Notes: generated by a model from the letters alone, not told the origin. A stretch of DNA of 64,000 bases from an uncultured Acidimicrobiaceae bacterium (GCA_903894295.1 CAITPI010000054.1:1-64000), one strand, 5' to 3'; shown: positions 45,849 through 56,140, numbered from the stretch's first letter. Translations and numbers: made by a program.

Positions 45849-47768
45849 ATGCTGACGGTCACCTGGTTGGTCATTGCCCTGCCCTTGTTGGGCTTCGTCG
45901 TGCTGGTGGCGACCGGTCGGCGCCTCGGTGAACCGTGGGCGGGCTGGCTGGCCACGGCCATGGTGTCGGCTTCCTTTCTCGTGGCCATCGGGCTCTATCT
46001 CGACCTGCTCGGTATCAAGGCACCGGTCAGGAGTTACTCGGAGAACCTCTGGACGTGGCTGGACGTCGGTGGACTGAACCTGCACGCCGGTCTCTACGTG
46101 GATCCGTTGTCGATGACGATGGTGCTCTTCGTAACCGGGGTGTCCGCCCTCATCCACCTGTACTCCATCGGCTACATGCATGGAGACAAGGACTTTGCCA
46201 AGTTCTTCCTCTACCTGAACCTGTTTGTGGCCTCCATGCTCATCCTGGTGCTGGGGTCCAACATGGTGATGACCTTCATCGGTTGGGAAGGGGTCGGGAC
46301 CTGCTCCTACTGGCTGGTCTCGTTCTGGTTCGAGCGCAACACGGCGGCGGTGGCCGGCAAGAAGGCGTTTCTCTACAACCGGCTCGGTGACGTCGGATTC
46401 ATGCTGGCCATGTTCCTCACCTTCGAGAACTTCCACTCGCTCGACTACTCCACCATCTTCGCCCGGGTGGACTCGGTGTCGTCGCTCAACATCACCGTCA
46501 TCTGTCTGCTCCTGGTGGTGGCCGTGATGGGCAAGTCGGCCCAGATCCCGCTCTTCCCGTGGCTGGCCGACGCCATGGAAGGCCCTACCCCGGTCTCGGC
46601 CCTCATCCATGCCGCCACCATGGTGACCGCCGGTGTCTACCTTCTGTGCCGGGTCCACCCCTTGCTCCACGCCTCACCGACGGCCTCGTTGGTGGTGGCC
46701 ATCATGGGGGCGGTGACGGCCTTTGTCGGAGCCACCATTGCCTGCGCCCAGCAGGACATCAAGAAGGTTCTCGCCTACTCGACCATCTCCCAATTGGGCT
46801 ACATGTTCCTGGCCATCGGCTGTGGGGCCTACACGGCGGCCATCTTCCTGATGGTGGCCCATGCGTTCTTCAAGGCGCTCCTCTTCCTCGGCTCCGGTTC
46901 GGTGATCCATGGGCTCCACGGCGAACAGGACCTCAAGCGCATGGGCAACCTGCGCCAGTACATGCCGATCACCTTCATCACCTTTGCCATCGGATGGCTG
47001 GCCATTGCCGCCGTCCCGCCGCTGTCGGGTTTCTGGGCCAAGGGCGACATCCTCGACAACGCCTTCGCCGCCCGGCCGGTGTTGTGGGGCATCGGTGTGT
47101 TCACCGCCGCCCTCACGGCGTATTACATGAGCCGGCTCACGTCGCTGGCGTTCTTCGGGTCGGACCGTTGGGGCCAGAAGCATCCGGTGGATCCGGACCC
47201 GTGGGCCCACCACGCCGAAGTGGGCGAGCAGCGGGCTCCGGTCGAGTCGCCGCTTGTCATGACGCTTCCGTTGTGGATCCTGGCGTTCTTCGCCGCCACC
47301 GCCGGTCTGTTGGCCACCTCGGGCAACTTCTCGCTCTCGGCCTGGGTGGATCCGGTGTTCGGATCGTCGCTCTTCTCGAACCATCTCCCGGCGGGCGACC
47401 TGTGGGTGCTCGGCCTGCTGGATACGGTCGTTGCCCTCGGTGGCGTGGCGCTCGGCATCTGGCTGTGGGTGTCCCGGACCGACCGGCCGGCGCTCGAGAT
47501 CCCCTTCCTGCGCAACGCCTGGTATGTGAACGAGGCCTACGACACCCTGCTCGGCCGTCCTTCCACCAGGCTGGCCCACTTCAGCGCCGAGGAAGTCGAT
47601 CTCAAGGTGATCGACGGGGCGGTCAACTCGCTGGCGGGCCTGGTGCGGGGCGCCGGGCGGATCGTGGCGAAGACCCAGACCGGCTACCTGCGCAACTACG
47701 CCCTCGCCATGGTGGGTGGCGTCGTGCTGATCCTGGCGTTCATGGTGACCCGGATGTGGTGGGGCTGA
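45849..47768 (+). CDS. nuoL: NADH-quinone oxidoreductase subunit L
   Basis: LVLGSNMVMTFIGWEGVGTCSYWLVSFWF, AMEGPTPVSALIHAATMVTAGVYLL. Confidence 0.97.
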   Translation: MLTVTWLVIALPLLGFVVLVATGRRLGEPWAGWLATAMVSASFLVAIGLYLDLLGIKAPVRSYSENLWTWLDVGGLNLHAGLYVDPLSMTMVLFVTGVSALIHLYSIGYMHGDKDFAKFFLYLNLFVASMLILVLGSNMVMTFIGWEGVGTCSYWLVSFWFERNTAAVAGKKAFLYNRLGDVGFMLAMFLTFENFHSLDYSTIFARVDSVSSLNITVICLLLVVAVMGKSAQIPLFPWLADAMEGPTPVSALIHAATMVTAGVYLLCRVHPLLHASPTASLVVAIMGAVTAFVGATIACAQQDIKKVLAYSTISQLGYMFLAIGCGAYTAAIFLMVAHAFFKALLFLGSGSVIHGLHGEQDLKRMGNLRQYMPITFITFAIGWLAIAAVPPLSGFWAKGDILDNAFAARPVLWGIGVFTAALTAYYMSRLTSLAFFGSDRWGQKHPVDPDPWAHHAEVGEQRAPVESPLVMTLPLWILAFFAATAGLLATSGNFSLSAWVDPVFGSSLFSNHLPAGDLWVLGLLDTVVALGGVALGIWLWVSRTDRPALEIPFLRNAWYVNEAYDTLLGRPSTRLAHFSAEEVDLKVIDGAVNSLAGLVRGAGRIVAKTQTGYLRNYALAMVGGVVLILAFMVTRMWWG

Positions 47769-49393
47769 TGACCACCTCCTCGTTCCCGTACCTGTTGCTG
47801 CTCGTCGTCATCCCGGCGCTGGGCTCGTTGCTGGTGGCCATCTGGCCCCGCAAGTCGGTGGCGGACTGGTTCCACGAGGCCCTCGGCGTCGGGGTTTCGG
47901 TCCTCACGCTGGTGATGGCCGTGGCGGTCCTGGTCGTCTTCAAGTCCGGCGTCGCCGGCTACCAACTGGCCAGCGAACACGCCTGGGCCAGCGGGCTTGG
48001 CATCCAGTGGTCGGTCGGGATCGACGGGATCTCCCTCTTCCTCGTGGTCATGACCGGGCTGCTCTTCCCGGTCGCCCTGTTGGGAGCCCGGGTGAAACGG
48101 GACCGACGCGCCTTCGTGGCGTGGGTGCTGCTCATGGAAGCGGCCTGTATGGGCAGCTTCGTCTCGCTGGATCTGGTCTTCTTCTTCCTCTTCTTCGAAC
48201 TGACCCTGGTCCCGACGTACTTCCTGATCAGTGGGTGGGGCTATGCCCGGCGGGGTTACGCCGCCATCAAGTTCTTCATCTACACCTTCACCGGTTCGGC
48301 CTTCATGCTGGTCGGCATCGTGGCGCTGGCCTTCATCCACCGGTCCCAGACCGGCGTGCTGACCTTCGATCTCGTCCCGCTTATGCACACCCATCTGTCC
48401 GGGACCCAGGGAGTCCTGCTGTTCTGCGCCTTCACGGCCGCGTTCGCCGTCAAGGCGCCGATCTTTCCGTTCCACACCTGGCTGCCCAACACCCACTCCG
48501 AGTCCCCGGTGGCCTGTGCCGTCCTGATGATCGGCGTCATGGCCAAGATGGGCACCTACGGAGTCATCCGGTTCGACCTCAACCTGTTTCCCCAGGCCTG
48601 CCGCACGGTGGCGCCCGTCCTGTTGACCCTGGCCGTCATCGGCATCACCTACGGCGCCCTTGTGGCCTGTGCCCAGCGCAACATCAAGGTCCTGCTGGCC
48701 TACTCCTCACTGGCCCAGATGGGATTTGTCGTGCTCGGGACGTTCGCCATCGACCCGCAAGGGGTCACCGGCGGCGTCCTCCAGATGGTGAACCACGGCA
48801 TCACGAGCGCCGCCCTGTTCATCCTCGTCGGGTGGATCTACCGGCGTCGTCACACCTGGCAGATCGCTTCCCTGCGGGGCCTCCAGGCATCGGCACCGGT
48901 GATGGCTGGCGCCTTCATGCTGGCCATGCTGGCCTCGATCGGCGTTCCGGGCCTGAACGGATTCGTGAGCGAGTTCCTCGTCCTGCTTGGCACCTTCGAA
49001 GCCCATCGTTGGTGGGGGGTGGTCGCCGTGGCCGGGGTGGTGATCGCTGCGGTCTACTTCCTGTGGACCTACCAACGGGTGTTCCAGGGCGCTCCGGGCC
49101 CAGATGATGCCACCACCTCCGACCTCACCTGGCGGGAGGGGCTCATCGTGGCGCCGCTCCTGGTGCTGATCGTCGTGATGGGTGTCTTCCCGAAGCCGGT
49201 GCTTGACCGGATCACCCCGTCGGTCGACCGGTTGGTGGTCCACGTGGACCACGTCACCCACACCGACCTGCCATCCGGCCTACATGGCTCGGCGTTGCCG
49301 GCCCTCCATTCGTCGGCCCTCTCGGCGCAATGTTCGTCAACGGCCGTCTCGTGTCACCCGGCCACCTCCGCCACCCGGGGGGTGGCCCGATGA
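47768..49393 (+). CDS. nuoM: NADH-quinone oxidoreductase subunit M
   Basis: FFLFFELTLVPTYFLISGWG, FPFHTWLPNTHSESPVACAVLMIGVMAKMGTYGVIRF. Confidence 0.96.
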   Translation: MTTSSFPYLLLLVVIPALGSLLVAIWPRKSVADWFHEALGVGVSVLTLVMAVAVLVVFKSGVAGYQLASEHAWASGLGIQWSVGIDGISLFLVVMTGLLFPVALLGARVKRDRRAFVAWVLLMEAACMGSFVSLDLVFFFLFFELTLVPTYFLISGWGYARRGYAAIKFFIYTFTGSAFMLVGIVALAFIHRSQTGVLTFDLVPLMHTHLSGTQGVLLFCAFTAAFAVKAPIFPFHTWLPNTHSESPVACAVLMIGVMAKMGTYGVIRFDLNLFPQACRTVAPVLLTLAVIGITYGALVACAQRNIKVLLAYSSLAQMGFVVLGTFAIDPQGVTGGVLQMVNHGITSAALFILVGWIYRRRHTWQIASLRGLQASAPVMAGAFMLAMLASIGVPGLNGFVSEFLVLLGTFEAHRWWGVVAVAGVVIAAVYFLWTYQRVFQGAPGPDDATTSDLTWREGLIVAPLLVLIVVMGVFPKPVLDRITPSVDRLVVHVDHVTHTDLPSGLHGSALPALHSSALSAQCSSTAVSCHPATSATRGVAR

Positions 49394-51051
49394 CCCACCT
49401 GGCCGCCACCGCATCGACCATCCATCTCCCTCACGTCAACTACGTGAGCATCCTGCCCATCCTGATCATGATGGGCGGGGCCCTCCTGCTCCTGCTGCTC
49501 TCGTCGCTGCTTCGACGGATCATCAGCACCGGAGTGTGCACGGCCATCACCGTGATGACCTCGGCGGCGGCCGCGGTGGCGGCCATCGTGCAGTGGGATC
49601 AGGTCCTCGCCAACGGAGCCCAGACAACAATTGCCGGTGCGGTCGCCTACGACGGCTTCTCGGTGCTCATCCAGCTGTTGGTTCCACTGGCCTTGGGCCT
49701 GACCGCCCTGGTGGCCGACGGCTATCTCAAACGGGAAGGCGTGGTCGGCGGCGAGTTCCAAGTTCTGGCCATGGCCTCTGCCTCGGGGGCCATGGTGATG
49801 GGGGCGGCCAACGACCTCATCGTGGTCTTCCTCGGACTGGAGATCCTCTCGATCGCCCTCTACGTGCTGGCCGCCTTCAACCACCGTCGGGCCGAATCCG
49901 GGGAAGCGGCGCTCAAGTACTTCGTGCTGGGCAGCGTGTCGTCTGCGATCTTCCTCTACGGCATTGCCCTCATGTACGGAGCGACCGGCAGCACCAACCT
50001 GGCCAAGATGGCCGAATTCCTGGCCCGCCGGGCCGTCCTGTCCAACGGTCTCCTGCTGGCGGCCATGGCCCTCCTGCTGGTGGGCTTTGCCTTCAAGGTG
50101 TCGGCGGTTCCATTCCACATGTGGTCACCCGACGTCTACCAGGGGTCGCCATCGCCGGTCTCGGGGTTCATGGCCTCGGTGGCCAAGGCCGGAGCCTTCG
50201 CCGCCCTGCTCCGGGTCTTCGTGTCGTCCCTTGCCACCCAGCGGCTCGGCTGGCAGCCCGTCATCTGGGTGCTGGCGGCCCTGTCCCTGCTGGTCGGTGC
50301 CATCGTGGCCCTCAACCAACAGGACGTGAAGCGGATGCTGGCCTACTCGTCGATCAACCACGCCGGGTTCATCCTGCTCGGCGTCGATGCCGCCGATGCC
50401 CGGGGCATCTCCTCGGCGCTGTACTACCTGGTGACCTACACCATCATGGTGATCGGCACCTTTGCCGTCGTCACCGTGATCGCCGGACGTCAGGACCGGG
50501 CCACCGGACTGCTGGAGTTCCGGGGTCTCGCCCGGCGTCAACCGGTGCTGGCCCTGGCCCTCGCCATTCTCCTGCTCGGTCAGGCCGGAGCGCCTTTCAC
50601 CACCGGATTTCTCGCCAAGTTCAACGTGATCGAGGCCGTGGTGCTCACCCACGGCTACACCCTGGCCGTCATCGCCATGGTGTCGGCTGCCGTTGCCGCC
50701 TTCTTCTACCTCCGGGTCGCCCTCACCATGTTCTCTCCGGTCGGGGAGTTCGGGGACGGGCCCGACGACGATGTTCCCCTCGACCCGGCGGCGCTGGTGG
50801 GAGCGGCAACACCGGGCGCCGCTTCCGGAGTGACCACGGTCCCGCCCCGGGCGTGGAGCGCTGCGATGCCCGGGATCGACGAGTTGGCCGATGCTCCCCC
50901 TTCCGAGGTGGTCGAGGCCCGCGGCAAGGTGCCGGTCCCTCCGGCCACGTGGGTCGTCATCGGCTTCTGTGCCTTGTTCACGGTGGTGTTCGGCATCTAT
51001 CCCGCCCCGCTGGTGGACTTCGCCCAGCACGCCACGCTGCTCTTCATCTGA
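49390..51051 (+). CDS. nuoN: NADH-quinone oxidoreductase subunit N
   Basis: FLGLEILSIALYVLAAFNHRRAESGEAALKYFVLGSVSSAIFLYGIALMYG, FHMWSPDVYQGSPSPVSGFMASVAKAGAF. Confidence 0.96.
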   Translation: MTHLAATASTIHLPHVNYVSILPILIMMGGALLLLLLSSLLRRIISTGVCTAITVMTSAAAAVAAIVQWDQVLANGAQTTIAGAVAYDGFSVLIQLLVPLALGLTALVADGYLKREGVVGGEFQVLAMASASGAMVMGAANDLIVVFLGLEILSIALYVLAAFNHRRAESGEAALKYFVLGSVSSAIFLYGIALMYGATGSTNLAKMAEFLARRAVLSNGLLLAAMALLLVGFAFKVSAVPFHMWSPDVYQGSPSPVSGFMASVAKAGAFAALLRVFVSSLATQRLGWQPVIWVLAALSLLVGAIVALNQQDVKRMLAYSSINHAGFILLGVDAADARGISSALYYLVTYTIMVIGTFAVVTVIAGRQDRATGLLEFRGLARRQPVLALALAILLLGQAGAPFTTGFLAKFNVIEAVVLTHGYTLAVIAMVSAAVAAFFYLRVALTMFSPVGEFGDGPDDDVPLDPAALVGAATPGAASGVTTVPPRAWSAAMPGIDELADAPPSEVVEARGKVPVPPATWVVIGFCALFTVVFGIYPAPLVDFAQHATLLFI

Positions 51052-51056
51052 TCCGT

Positions 51057-51070
51057 CCCCTCGAGAGGGG
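51057..51070. terminator. short hairpin after nuoN stop (possible weak terminator)
   Basis: CCCCT-CGAG-AGGGG immediately after TGA; no T-tract. Confidence 0.35.
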
Positions 51071-51085
51071 CACGGTGGGGATGCC

Positions 51086-51133
51086 GACCCAGCCGTCCGA
51101 CCCAGCCGTCCGACCCTGCCGTCCGACCCTGCC
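51086..51133. repeat. 13-bp tandem repeat, about 3.7 copies
   Basis: GACCCAGCCGTCC x2, GACCCTGCCGTCC, GACCCTGCC. Confidence 0.9.
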
Positions 51134-51200
51134 ATGCCCGCCGTGGCGGTGGTGACCCGGTACGCTTGGTCAACCGTTCGTCGTGATCAGGAGGAAGCCA

Positions 51201-51443
51201 ATGGCCGGGGAATCCGGGAACAAGCGGGCCATGACCGACAACCTCAGGCTGGTCGGCGCACTGGTGCTTCTCGTGTTGCTGGTGGCCTTCATCGTCGGCA
51301 ACAGCCAGAGCGTGGAGGTCAGCTTCATCTTCTTCAAGACCTCCATCAGCCTGATCTGGGCCCTATTGATCGCCGTGATTCTCGGTCTCGGGATCGACCG
51401 GCTGATCATCGCCATGATGAAGCACCGCAAGAACAAGTCCTAG
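51201..51443 (+). CDS. LapA-domain (DUF1049) membrane protein
   Basis: AGGAGG RBS before ATG 51201; LVLLVAFIVGNSQSVEVSFIFFKTSISLIWALLIAVILGLGIDRLI. Confidence 0.8.
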   Translation: MAGESGNKRAMTDNLRLVGALVLLVLLVAFIVGNSQSVEVSFIFFKTSISLIWALLIAVILGLGIDRLIIAMMKHRKNKS

Positions 51444-51485
51444 GCCGGATTGGCCCAAACGGGCCCCCGATGGCAGGATGCCGCC

Positions 51486-52874
51486 ATGCGTCAGTCACCT
51501 TCCGACCGGGCGGCCATCGGGCGCAAGGCCCGCGAGATCGTTCCCCGGAGTGCCTTGGGCGAGTGGGTTGCTCCCGCCGACCGGACGGACCCGTTGGCGA
51601 TCCTGCGCCTGCAGGCCACCACCCGGGTGGAGAGCCTGGTGCCGCTGCGGTTTGGCCGAATGGCCGCCTCACCCTTTGCCTTCTTCCGTGGGGCGGCCGC
51701 CGTGATGGCGGCCGATCTGGCCCGCGATCCCCACACCTCGTTGGAGGCCCAACTCTGCGGTGACGCCCACCTGGTGAACTTCGGCGGATTCCGCTCCCCG
51801 GAGCGGGACATGGTCTTCGATGTCAACGACTTTGACGAGACCCTGCCGGGTCCGTTCGAGTGGGACCTCAAGCGCCTGGCGGCCAGCATCGAGGTGGCCG
51901 CCCGGGACCGGGAAGCGGATGCGAAGACCGCCCAACATCTGGTCCGGTTGGCGATGGCCGAGTACCGGAGCGCCATGGCCGAGTTCGCCGGCATGAGCAA
52001 TCTCGCCATCTGGTACCTGCGGATGGACGCCCAGATGATCTTCGACCGCTACGGATCCGAGGCCGGTGACGACATTCTGGCCCGGTTCATGGCCGCAGCC
52101 GAGAAGGCCCAGCGGAAGGACCAGCTGAAGGCGGCGGCGAAACTGACCCATGAAGTGGACGGACAGCTCCGCTTCCTGGCCGATCCACCCTTGTTGGTGC
52201 CGGCGGCCGACATCGTCGACGACTTCTACGGCCCGACCGCCCAACGCCGGTTCGCCGACGGACTGATGCTGTACGGGAAGAGTCTCAACCGGGACCGGGC
52301 GGCGCTCATGGACCGCTACGAGTTCATGGATCTGGCCCGCAAGGTGGTCGGCGTGGGCAGCGTCGGCACCCGGTGCTGGGTTGCGCTCTTCGTCGGACGA
52401 GACTTTGGCGACCCGCTGGTCCTGCAGGTCAAGCAGGCCGAAGCGTCGGTGCTCGAGCCGTTTCTCGCCCCGAGCGCCTATGGAAACCACGGGCAGCGGG
52501 TGGTCGAAGGCCAGCGCCTGATGCAGGGTGCGAGCGACATCTTCCTCGGCTGGGACCGGGTGGAGTTGGCCGAGGGCGACACCCGCGACTTCTACTTCCG
52601 CCAGCTGTGGGACGCCAAGCTCTCCGCCCAGGTGGAGACGATGCCCGTCGATGCGCTCGGCTTCTACGTCCGCATGTGTGGATGGACACTGGCCCGGGCC
52701 CATGCCCGTTCCGGGGATCCGATTGCCATCAGCGCCTATCTGGGATCGAGCGACCGGTTCGACACCGCCATGGCCCGCTTCGCCTCGGCCTATGCGGACC
52801 AGAACGAGGTCGACCACGCCGCCTTGAAGTCGGCGATAGCCAACGGGCGCATCGGAGCCATCCAGGGCGTCTAG
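51486..52874 (+). CDS. DUF2252-family protein
   Basis: MAASPFAFFRGAAAVMAADLARDPHTSLEAQLCGDAHLVNFGGFRSPERDMVFDVNDFDETLPGPFEWDLKRLAAS. Confidence 0.92.
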   Translation: MRQSPSDRAAIGRKAREIVPRSALGEWVAPADRTDPLAILRLQATTRVESLVPLRFGRMAASPFAFFRGAAAVMAADLARDPHTSLEAQLCGDAHLVNFGGFRSPERDMVFDVNDFDETLPGPFEWDLKRLAASIEVAARDREADAKTAQHLVRLAMAEYRSAMAEFAGMSNLAIWYLRMDAQMIFDRYGSEAGDDILARFMAAAEKAQRKDQLKAAAKLTHEVDGQLRFLADPPLLVPAADIVDDFYGPTAQRRFADGLMLYGKSLNRDRAALMDRYEFMDLARKVVGVGSVGTRCWVALFVGRDFGDPLVLQVKQAEASVLEPFLAPSAYGNHGQRVVEGQRLMQGASDIFLGWDRVELAEGDTRDFYFRQLWDAKLSAQVETMPVDALGFYVRMCGWTLARAHARSGDPIAISAYLGSSDRFDTAMARFASAYADQNEVDHAALKSAIANGRIGAIQGV

Positions 52875-52877
52875 GCC

Positions 52878-54119
52878 TCAGCTGCCCGTCGTGTCCGGAC
52901 CGGTTCTCTCAACCGGTTTGGCCGGGATGATCGGGGCCAGGTTCTCGCCGACCGAGAGCCGGGGGGTGTCCGTCGTGGACCAGTCGACATTGAGGGCCTT
53001 GCCCCGCCACAGGCGCATCCGTCCCACCGTGGCCGGCCGGTCGGTCGTCCACGGTGCCGGGTAGGCATCGGTGAGGGCCGCCAGCGCACGTAGTGGGAGG
53101 TCGTAGCCGGAGCGGATGAAGGAGAACCGGTGCCAGGCCTCTTCCCGCTGTTCCCCGGTCAGGTGGGCGATCCCGTCCAACTGGTCCAGGGCCTCGGTGA
53201 ACTCCTGGTTGGTGACGGAGATCTCCGGGACGGGTGCTCCTCCCAACGAGGCCAAGAGCAGCTCGGCCAGGTTGGCCGGCGGACCGCAGGGAATCGCCGA
53301 GGCCCGGGCGACGTCGCCCATCGAAGGCAGTCCGTGGGCCAGGATCATCATCGGATGCTTGAGCTGGTTCCGCTGGGGTCCGTTGGGATCGAAGTCGGCG
53401 GTGGCCAAAAGGAGGGCGCAGCCATCGAGCAGGGCCCCGACCGAGGCGACCCAGGACCGGTCCGGCGACGACTCGGGGAAGTAGCACAGCGCCGGGAAGG
53501 ACCGGTGGCTCTGGTGGATGCCGAGCAGCCAGGATGTGCAGCCGCTCCAGACGTCCGGGTTGTCCATGGCCCTGAACTCGTCGAGGTTGAGCACCAGCCT
53601 CACCGGGTTGGGCGGCGTTCCCGAAAAGGGTCGGAGGATGCTCATGCCGAACTCCCGGGCGTTGTAGGCCGCGTAGATGGTCGGGAGGTAGCTGATGAGC
53701 AGGGCCACCAGTCCGAGACCGATGGTGGCTTCGATGAAGGTGACCCAGATCCGGCTGATGCCCGGGGGCTTGGAAAAGCCGAGGGTGAACAGCGACGAAC
53801 CGGAGATCTCGAGCGAGTTGGCCATCGATCCCGAGTGCACCGACCAGAAGATCAGCATGAAACCGACGGTGGTCAGCATCATCCACACCAGCGGGAGACA
53901 GACGAGGGCGACGGGTGCATAGAGGTTCCGCAGTTTGCTCGCCCGGGCGTCGCTGCCCCAACGGTGCACCAGGATCCGGTCGGCCAGGGCGAACACCGTC
54001 CGGGTGATGATCGTGAAACCGTGGCGGGGGAGCACCGCGGTTTCGATGGCCGACAAGAGGACCCCGCAGACCGTGGCCACGCCCAGTACCCCGATGGCCG
54101 GGTGGATGATGATGTTCAT
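52878..54119 (-). CDS. channel-like multi-TM membrane protein with cytosolic C-terminal domain
   Basis: TM segments, pore-like SGSSLFTLGF, overlaps the upstream ClC-type gene by 4 nt. Confidence 0.55.
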   Translation of the reverse strand: MNIIIHPAIGVLGVATVCGVLLSAIETAVLPRHGFTIITRTVFALADRILVHRWGSDARASKLRNLYAPVALVCLPLVWMMLTTVGFMLIFWSVHSGSMANSLEISGSSLFTLGFSKPPGISRIWVTFIEATIGLGLVALLISYLPTIYAAYNAREFGMSILRPFSGTPPNPVRLVLNLDEFRAMDNPDVWSGCTSWLLGIHQSHRSFPALCYFPESSPDRSWVASVGALLDGCALLLATADFDPNGPQRNQLKHPMMILAHGLPSMGDVARASAIPCGPPANLAELLLASLGGAPVPEISVTNQEFTEALDQLDGIAHLTGEQREEAWHRFSFIRSGYDLPLRALAALTDAYPAPWTTDRPATVGRMRLWRGKALNVDWSTTDTPRLSVGENLAPIIPAKPVERTGPDTTGS

Positions 54120-55522
54120 GGGGAGACCCTTTCAGACGGGGAGCTGCCGGCACCACGCCGGGCGACGTTCCAGCGCTGGGGCAGCCAGGCAACGGCAACG
54201 TAGGAGACGACCACAGCCACGATGACCAACGGCATCACGGTGATGCCGTTGTGGCCAATGAGCAGCGTGGCCAACAAGGTGGAGCTCAGCGGGAGGCGGA
54301 GCATCACCGTGCACATTACCCCGATCCCCATGGCCACCCCGGGCGTGATGGAAAGGCCCGGCAGATGGCCGGCGGCCAGGCCCAGCACGCCGCCGATGAA
54401 GATGGCCGGGAAGATCGGGCCACCCCGGAACGACGAGAGGGAGACCATGTAGGCCAGGGTCTTGAACAGGGCGAGCACCACGAGCAGGCCAACGGCGTAG
54501 GCGCTTCGATGCGAGATGATGGTGGGAAGCGCGTCCTCGCCCGAGAAGAGAACGTCGAGTGGGCTTTTGTGGGTGGCCGCGCCATAGGCGAGGACGATCA
54601 GTCCCACCACTGCGCCCGCCACGGGGGTAGCGAGGACACTCCGGGGCTCCACGATCTGCTGCAGGCGCTGGCTGACCAGGCGGATCGCCGTGCCGAGCAG
54701 CGGTGCCACCAGTCCGAAGGCGACGGCCCAGCCGAACATGGCGACGTCGGGATGGGCGAAGGCGGGCAGGTCGGGCACGGAGAAGGAGATGGTGCCCACG
54801 CCGGTCAGGGAGCCGAGACCGATGAAGACGAGCGAGCCGATCCCGGCGGCCAGCAGGCCGGGAGCCAGGATCACCCCGATCATTGGACCGCCCAGACCGG
54901 ATACTTCCATCAGCAGGAAGGCTCCGAGCAGCGGGGAGCCAAAGAGGGCCGAGATGGCGGCGAACGATCCGGCCGAAGCCAGCACCAGGGCAGCCGACGG
55001 TGGGGCGTCCGGCTTGGCCAGGCGCACCGCCAGCACGGCCAGGCCGCCGCCGAGGGCGATGAGCGGGGCTTCGGGGCCGAGCACCACGCCGAGCGAGAGC
55101 GAGGCCAGGGCGGCCAGGATGATGCCGGGCAGTTCGGCCGGCGTCGGCGGCCCCCCGGCCTGGAAGCCGTCGGCCGGACGGTGGCCTCCCGTGCCGGGCA
55201 GGCACCGGATGCACAGTCCCGTCAGCAGTCCGGCCAGGACCAGAAACGGCAGGGGCCACCAGGCCGGAGTTCCCGTGAAGCCGAGCGAGTGGGGCAGCGC
55301 TTCGAACACGTCGTGCTGGGCGGCGACGGTGAACCGCAGGAACACATACGCTGCGGCCGAGACCGGCACGCCGATGATGGCCGCCAGTATGAGGGCCGAC
55401 ACGTACTGCTTCGACCGCAGCATGGCCATCGGGTCCGGTGTCGCTTCGGCTGCGGACTGCTCCAGGGCTGCGACTTCACCGGCCGGGCGACTCTCGGTGT
55501 CCGGATCGCCAGAAGGAACCAT
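54116..55522 (-). CDS. ClC-type chloride channel/transporter
   Basis: LGPEAPLIALGGGLAVLAVRLA, SAGSFAAISALFGSPLLGAFLLMEV, SSFRGGPIFPAIFIGGVLG. Confidence 0.88.
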   Translation of the reverse strand: MVPSGDPDTESRPAGEVAALEQSAAEATPDPMAMLRSKQYVSALILAAIIGVPVSAAAYVFLRFTVAAQHDVFEALPHSLGFTGTPAWWPLPFLVLAGLLTGLCIRCLPGTGGHRPADGFQAGGPPTPAELPGIILAALASLSLGVVLGPEAPLIALGGGLAVLAVRLAKPDAPPSAALVLASAGSFAAISALFGSPLLGAFLLMEVSGLGGPMIGVILAPGLLAAGIGSLVFIGLGSLTGVGTISFSVPDLPAFAHPDVAMFGWAVAFGLVAPLLGTAIRLVSQRLQQIVEPRSVLATPVAGAVVGLIVLAYGAATHKSPLDVLFSGEDALPTIISHRSAYAVGLLVVLALFKTLAYMVSLSSFRGGPIFPAIFIGGVLGLAAGHLPGLSITPGVAMGIGVMCTVMLRLPLSSTLLATLLIGHNGITVMPLVIVAVVVSYVAVAWLPQRWNVARRGAGSSPSERVSP

Positions 55523-55630
55523 GGCTGAACTTTAGGGTAGCCCCGGGTCGTGGGTCGGACACCGGGTCCACGTCCGGGGGCCCGGTCAGGACTAGGTTAC
55601 GAACGGAAGCCCCAATCAAGGAGTTGTGTT

Positions 55631-56038
55631 GTGACCTTTGCGTACGTGTATCCCATTCTGGGACTGTTCTGGACGATCCTCGAGATCTTCATGTTCGTGG
55701 TCTGGATCTGGTTGCTCATCATGGTCTTCGGTGACATCTTCCGGAGCCACGACATGGGCGGTCTGGCCAAGGCCCTCTGGGTGATCTTCGTCATCATCTT
55801 CCCCTTCCTCGGCATCTTCATCTACCTGATCGCCCGTGGTGGTGGCATGCATGAGCGTCAGGCCCAGGCCATGGCGAACCAACAGAAGGCGTTCGAGAAC
55901 TACGTCCGTCAGACGGCCGGAACGGCCGGTGGGGGTAGCAATGTCGATGCCCTGGCGAAACTGGCCGACCTGAAGGCATCAGGAGCCATCAGCGATGCGG
56001 AGTTCGAAGCCGAAAAGGCCAAACTGATCGGTTCGTAG
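55631..56038 (+). CDS. PLDc_N/SHOCT-domain small membrane protein
   Basis: Two TM segments then NVDALAKLADLKASGAISDAEFEAEKAKLIGS; AAGGAG RBS. Confidence 0.85.
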   Translation: MTFAYVYPILGLFWTILEIFMFVVWIWLLIMVFGDIFRSHDMGGLAKALWVIFVIIFPFLGIFIYLIARGGGMHERQAQAMANQQKAFENYVRQTAGTAGGGSNVDALAKLADLKASGAISDAEFEAEKAKLIGS

Positions 56039-56051
56039 CCGCTCCGGACAC

Positions 56052-56087
56052 AAGGCCGCCTTCGGGACACTTCCCGGAGGCGGCCTT
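56052..56087 (+). terminator. Rho-independent-type terminator
   Basis: AAGGCCGCCTTCGGGA-cact-TCCCGGAGGCGGCCTT followed by TGT; 16-bp stem. Confidence 0.85.
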
Positions 56088-56140
56088 TGTCGCGTCAGGA
56101 GATACCGGTCCGACGCTGATGCGGTCGCTAGGGTGAGTCC

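Noticed and set aside
51086-51133. CRISPR-like repeats
   Set aside because: Units are contiguous 13-mers without spacers; plain tandem repeat.
49182-51155. 657-aa plus-strand ORF across nuoM/nuoN
   Set aside because: Out-of-frame shadow of nuoN; Arg/Pro/Gly-rich with no TM or domain pattern.
54251-55528. 425-aa plus-strand ORF
   Set aside because: Antisense to the ClC gene; hydrophilic low-complexity composition.
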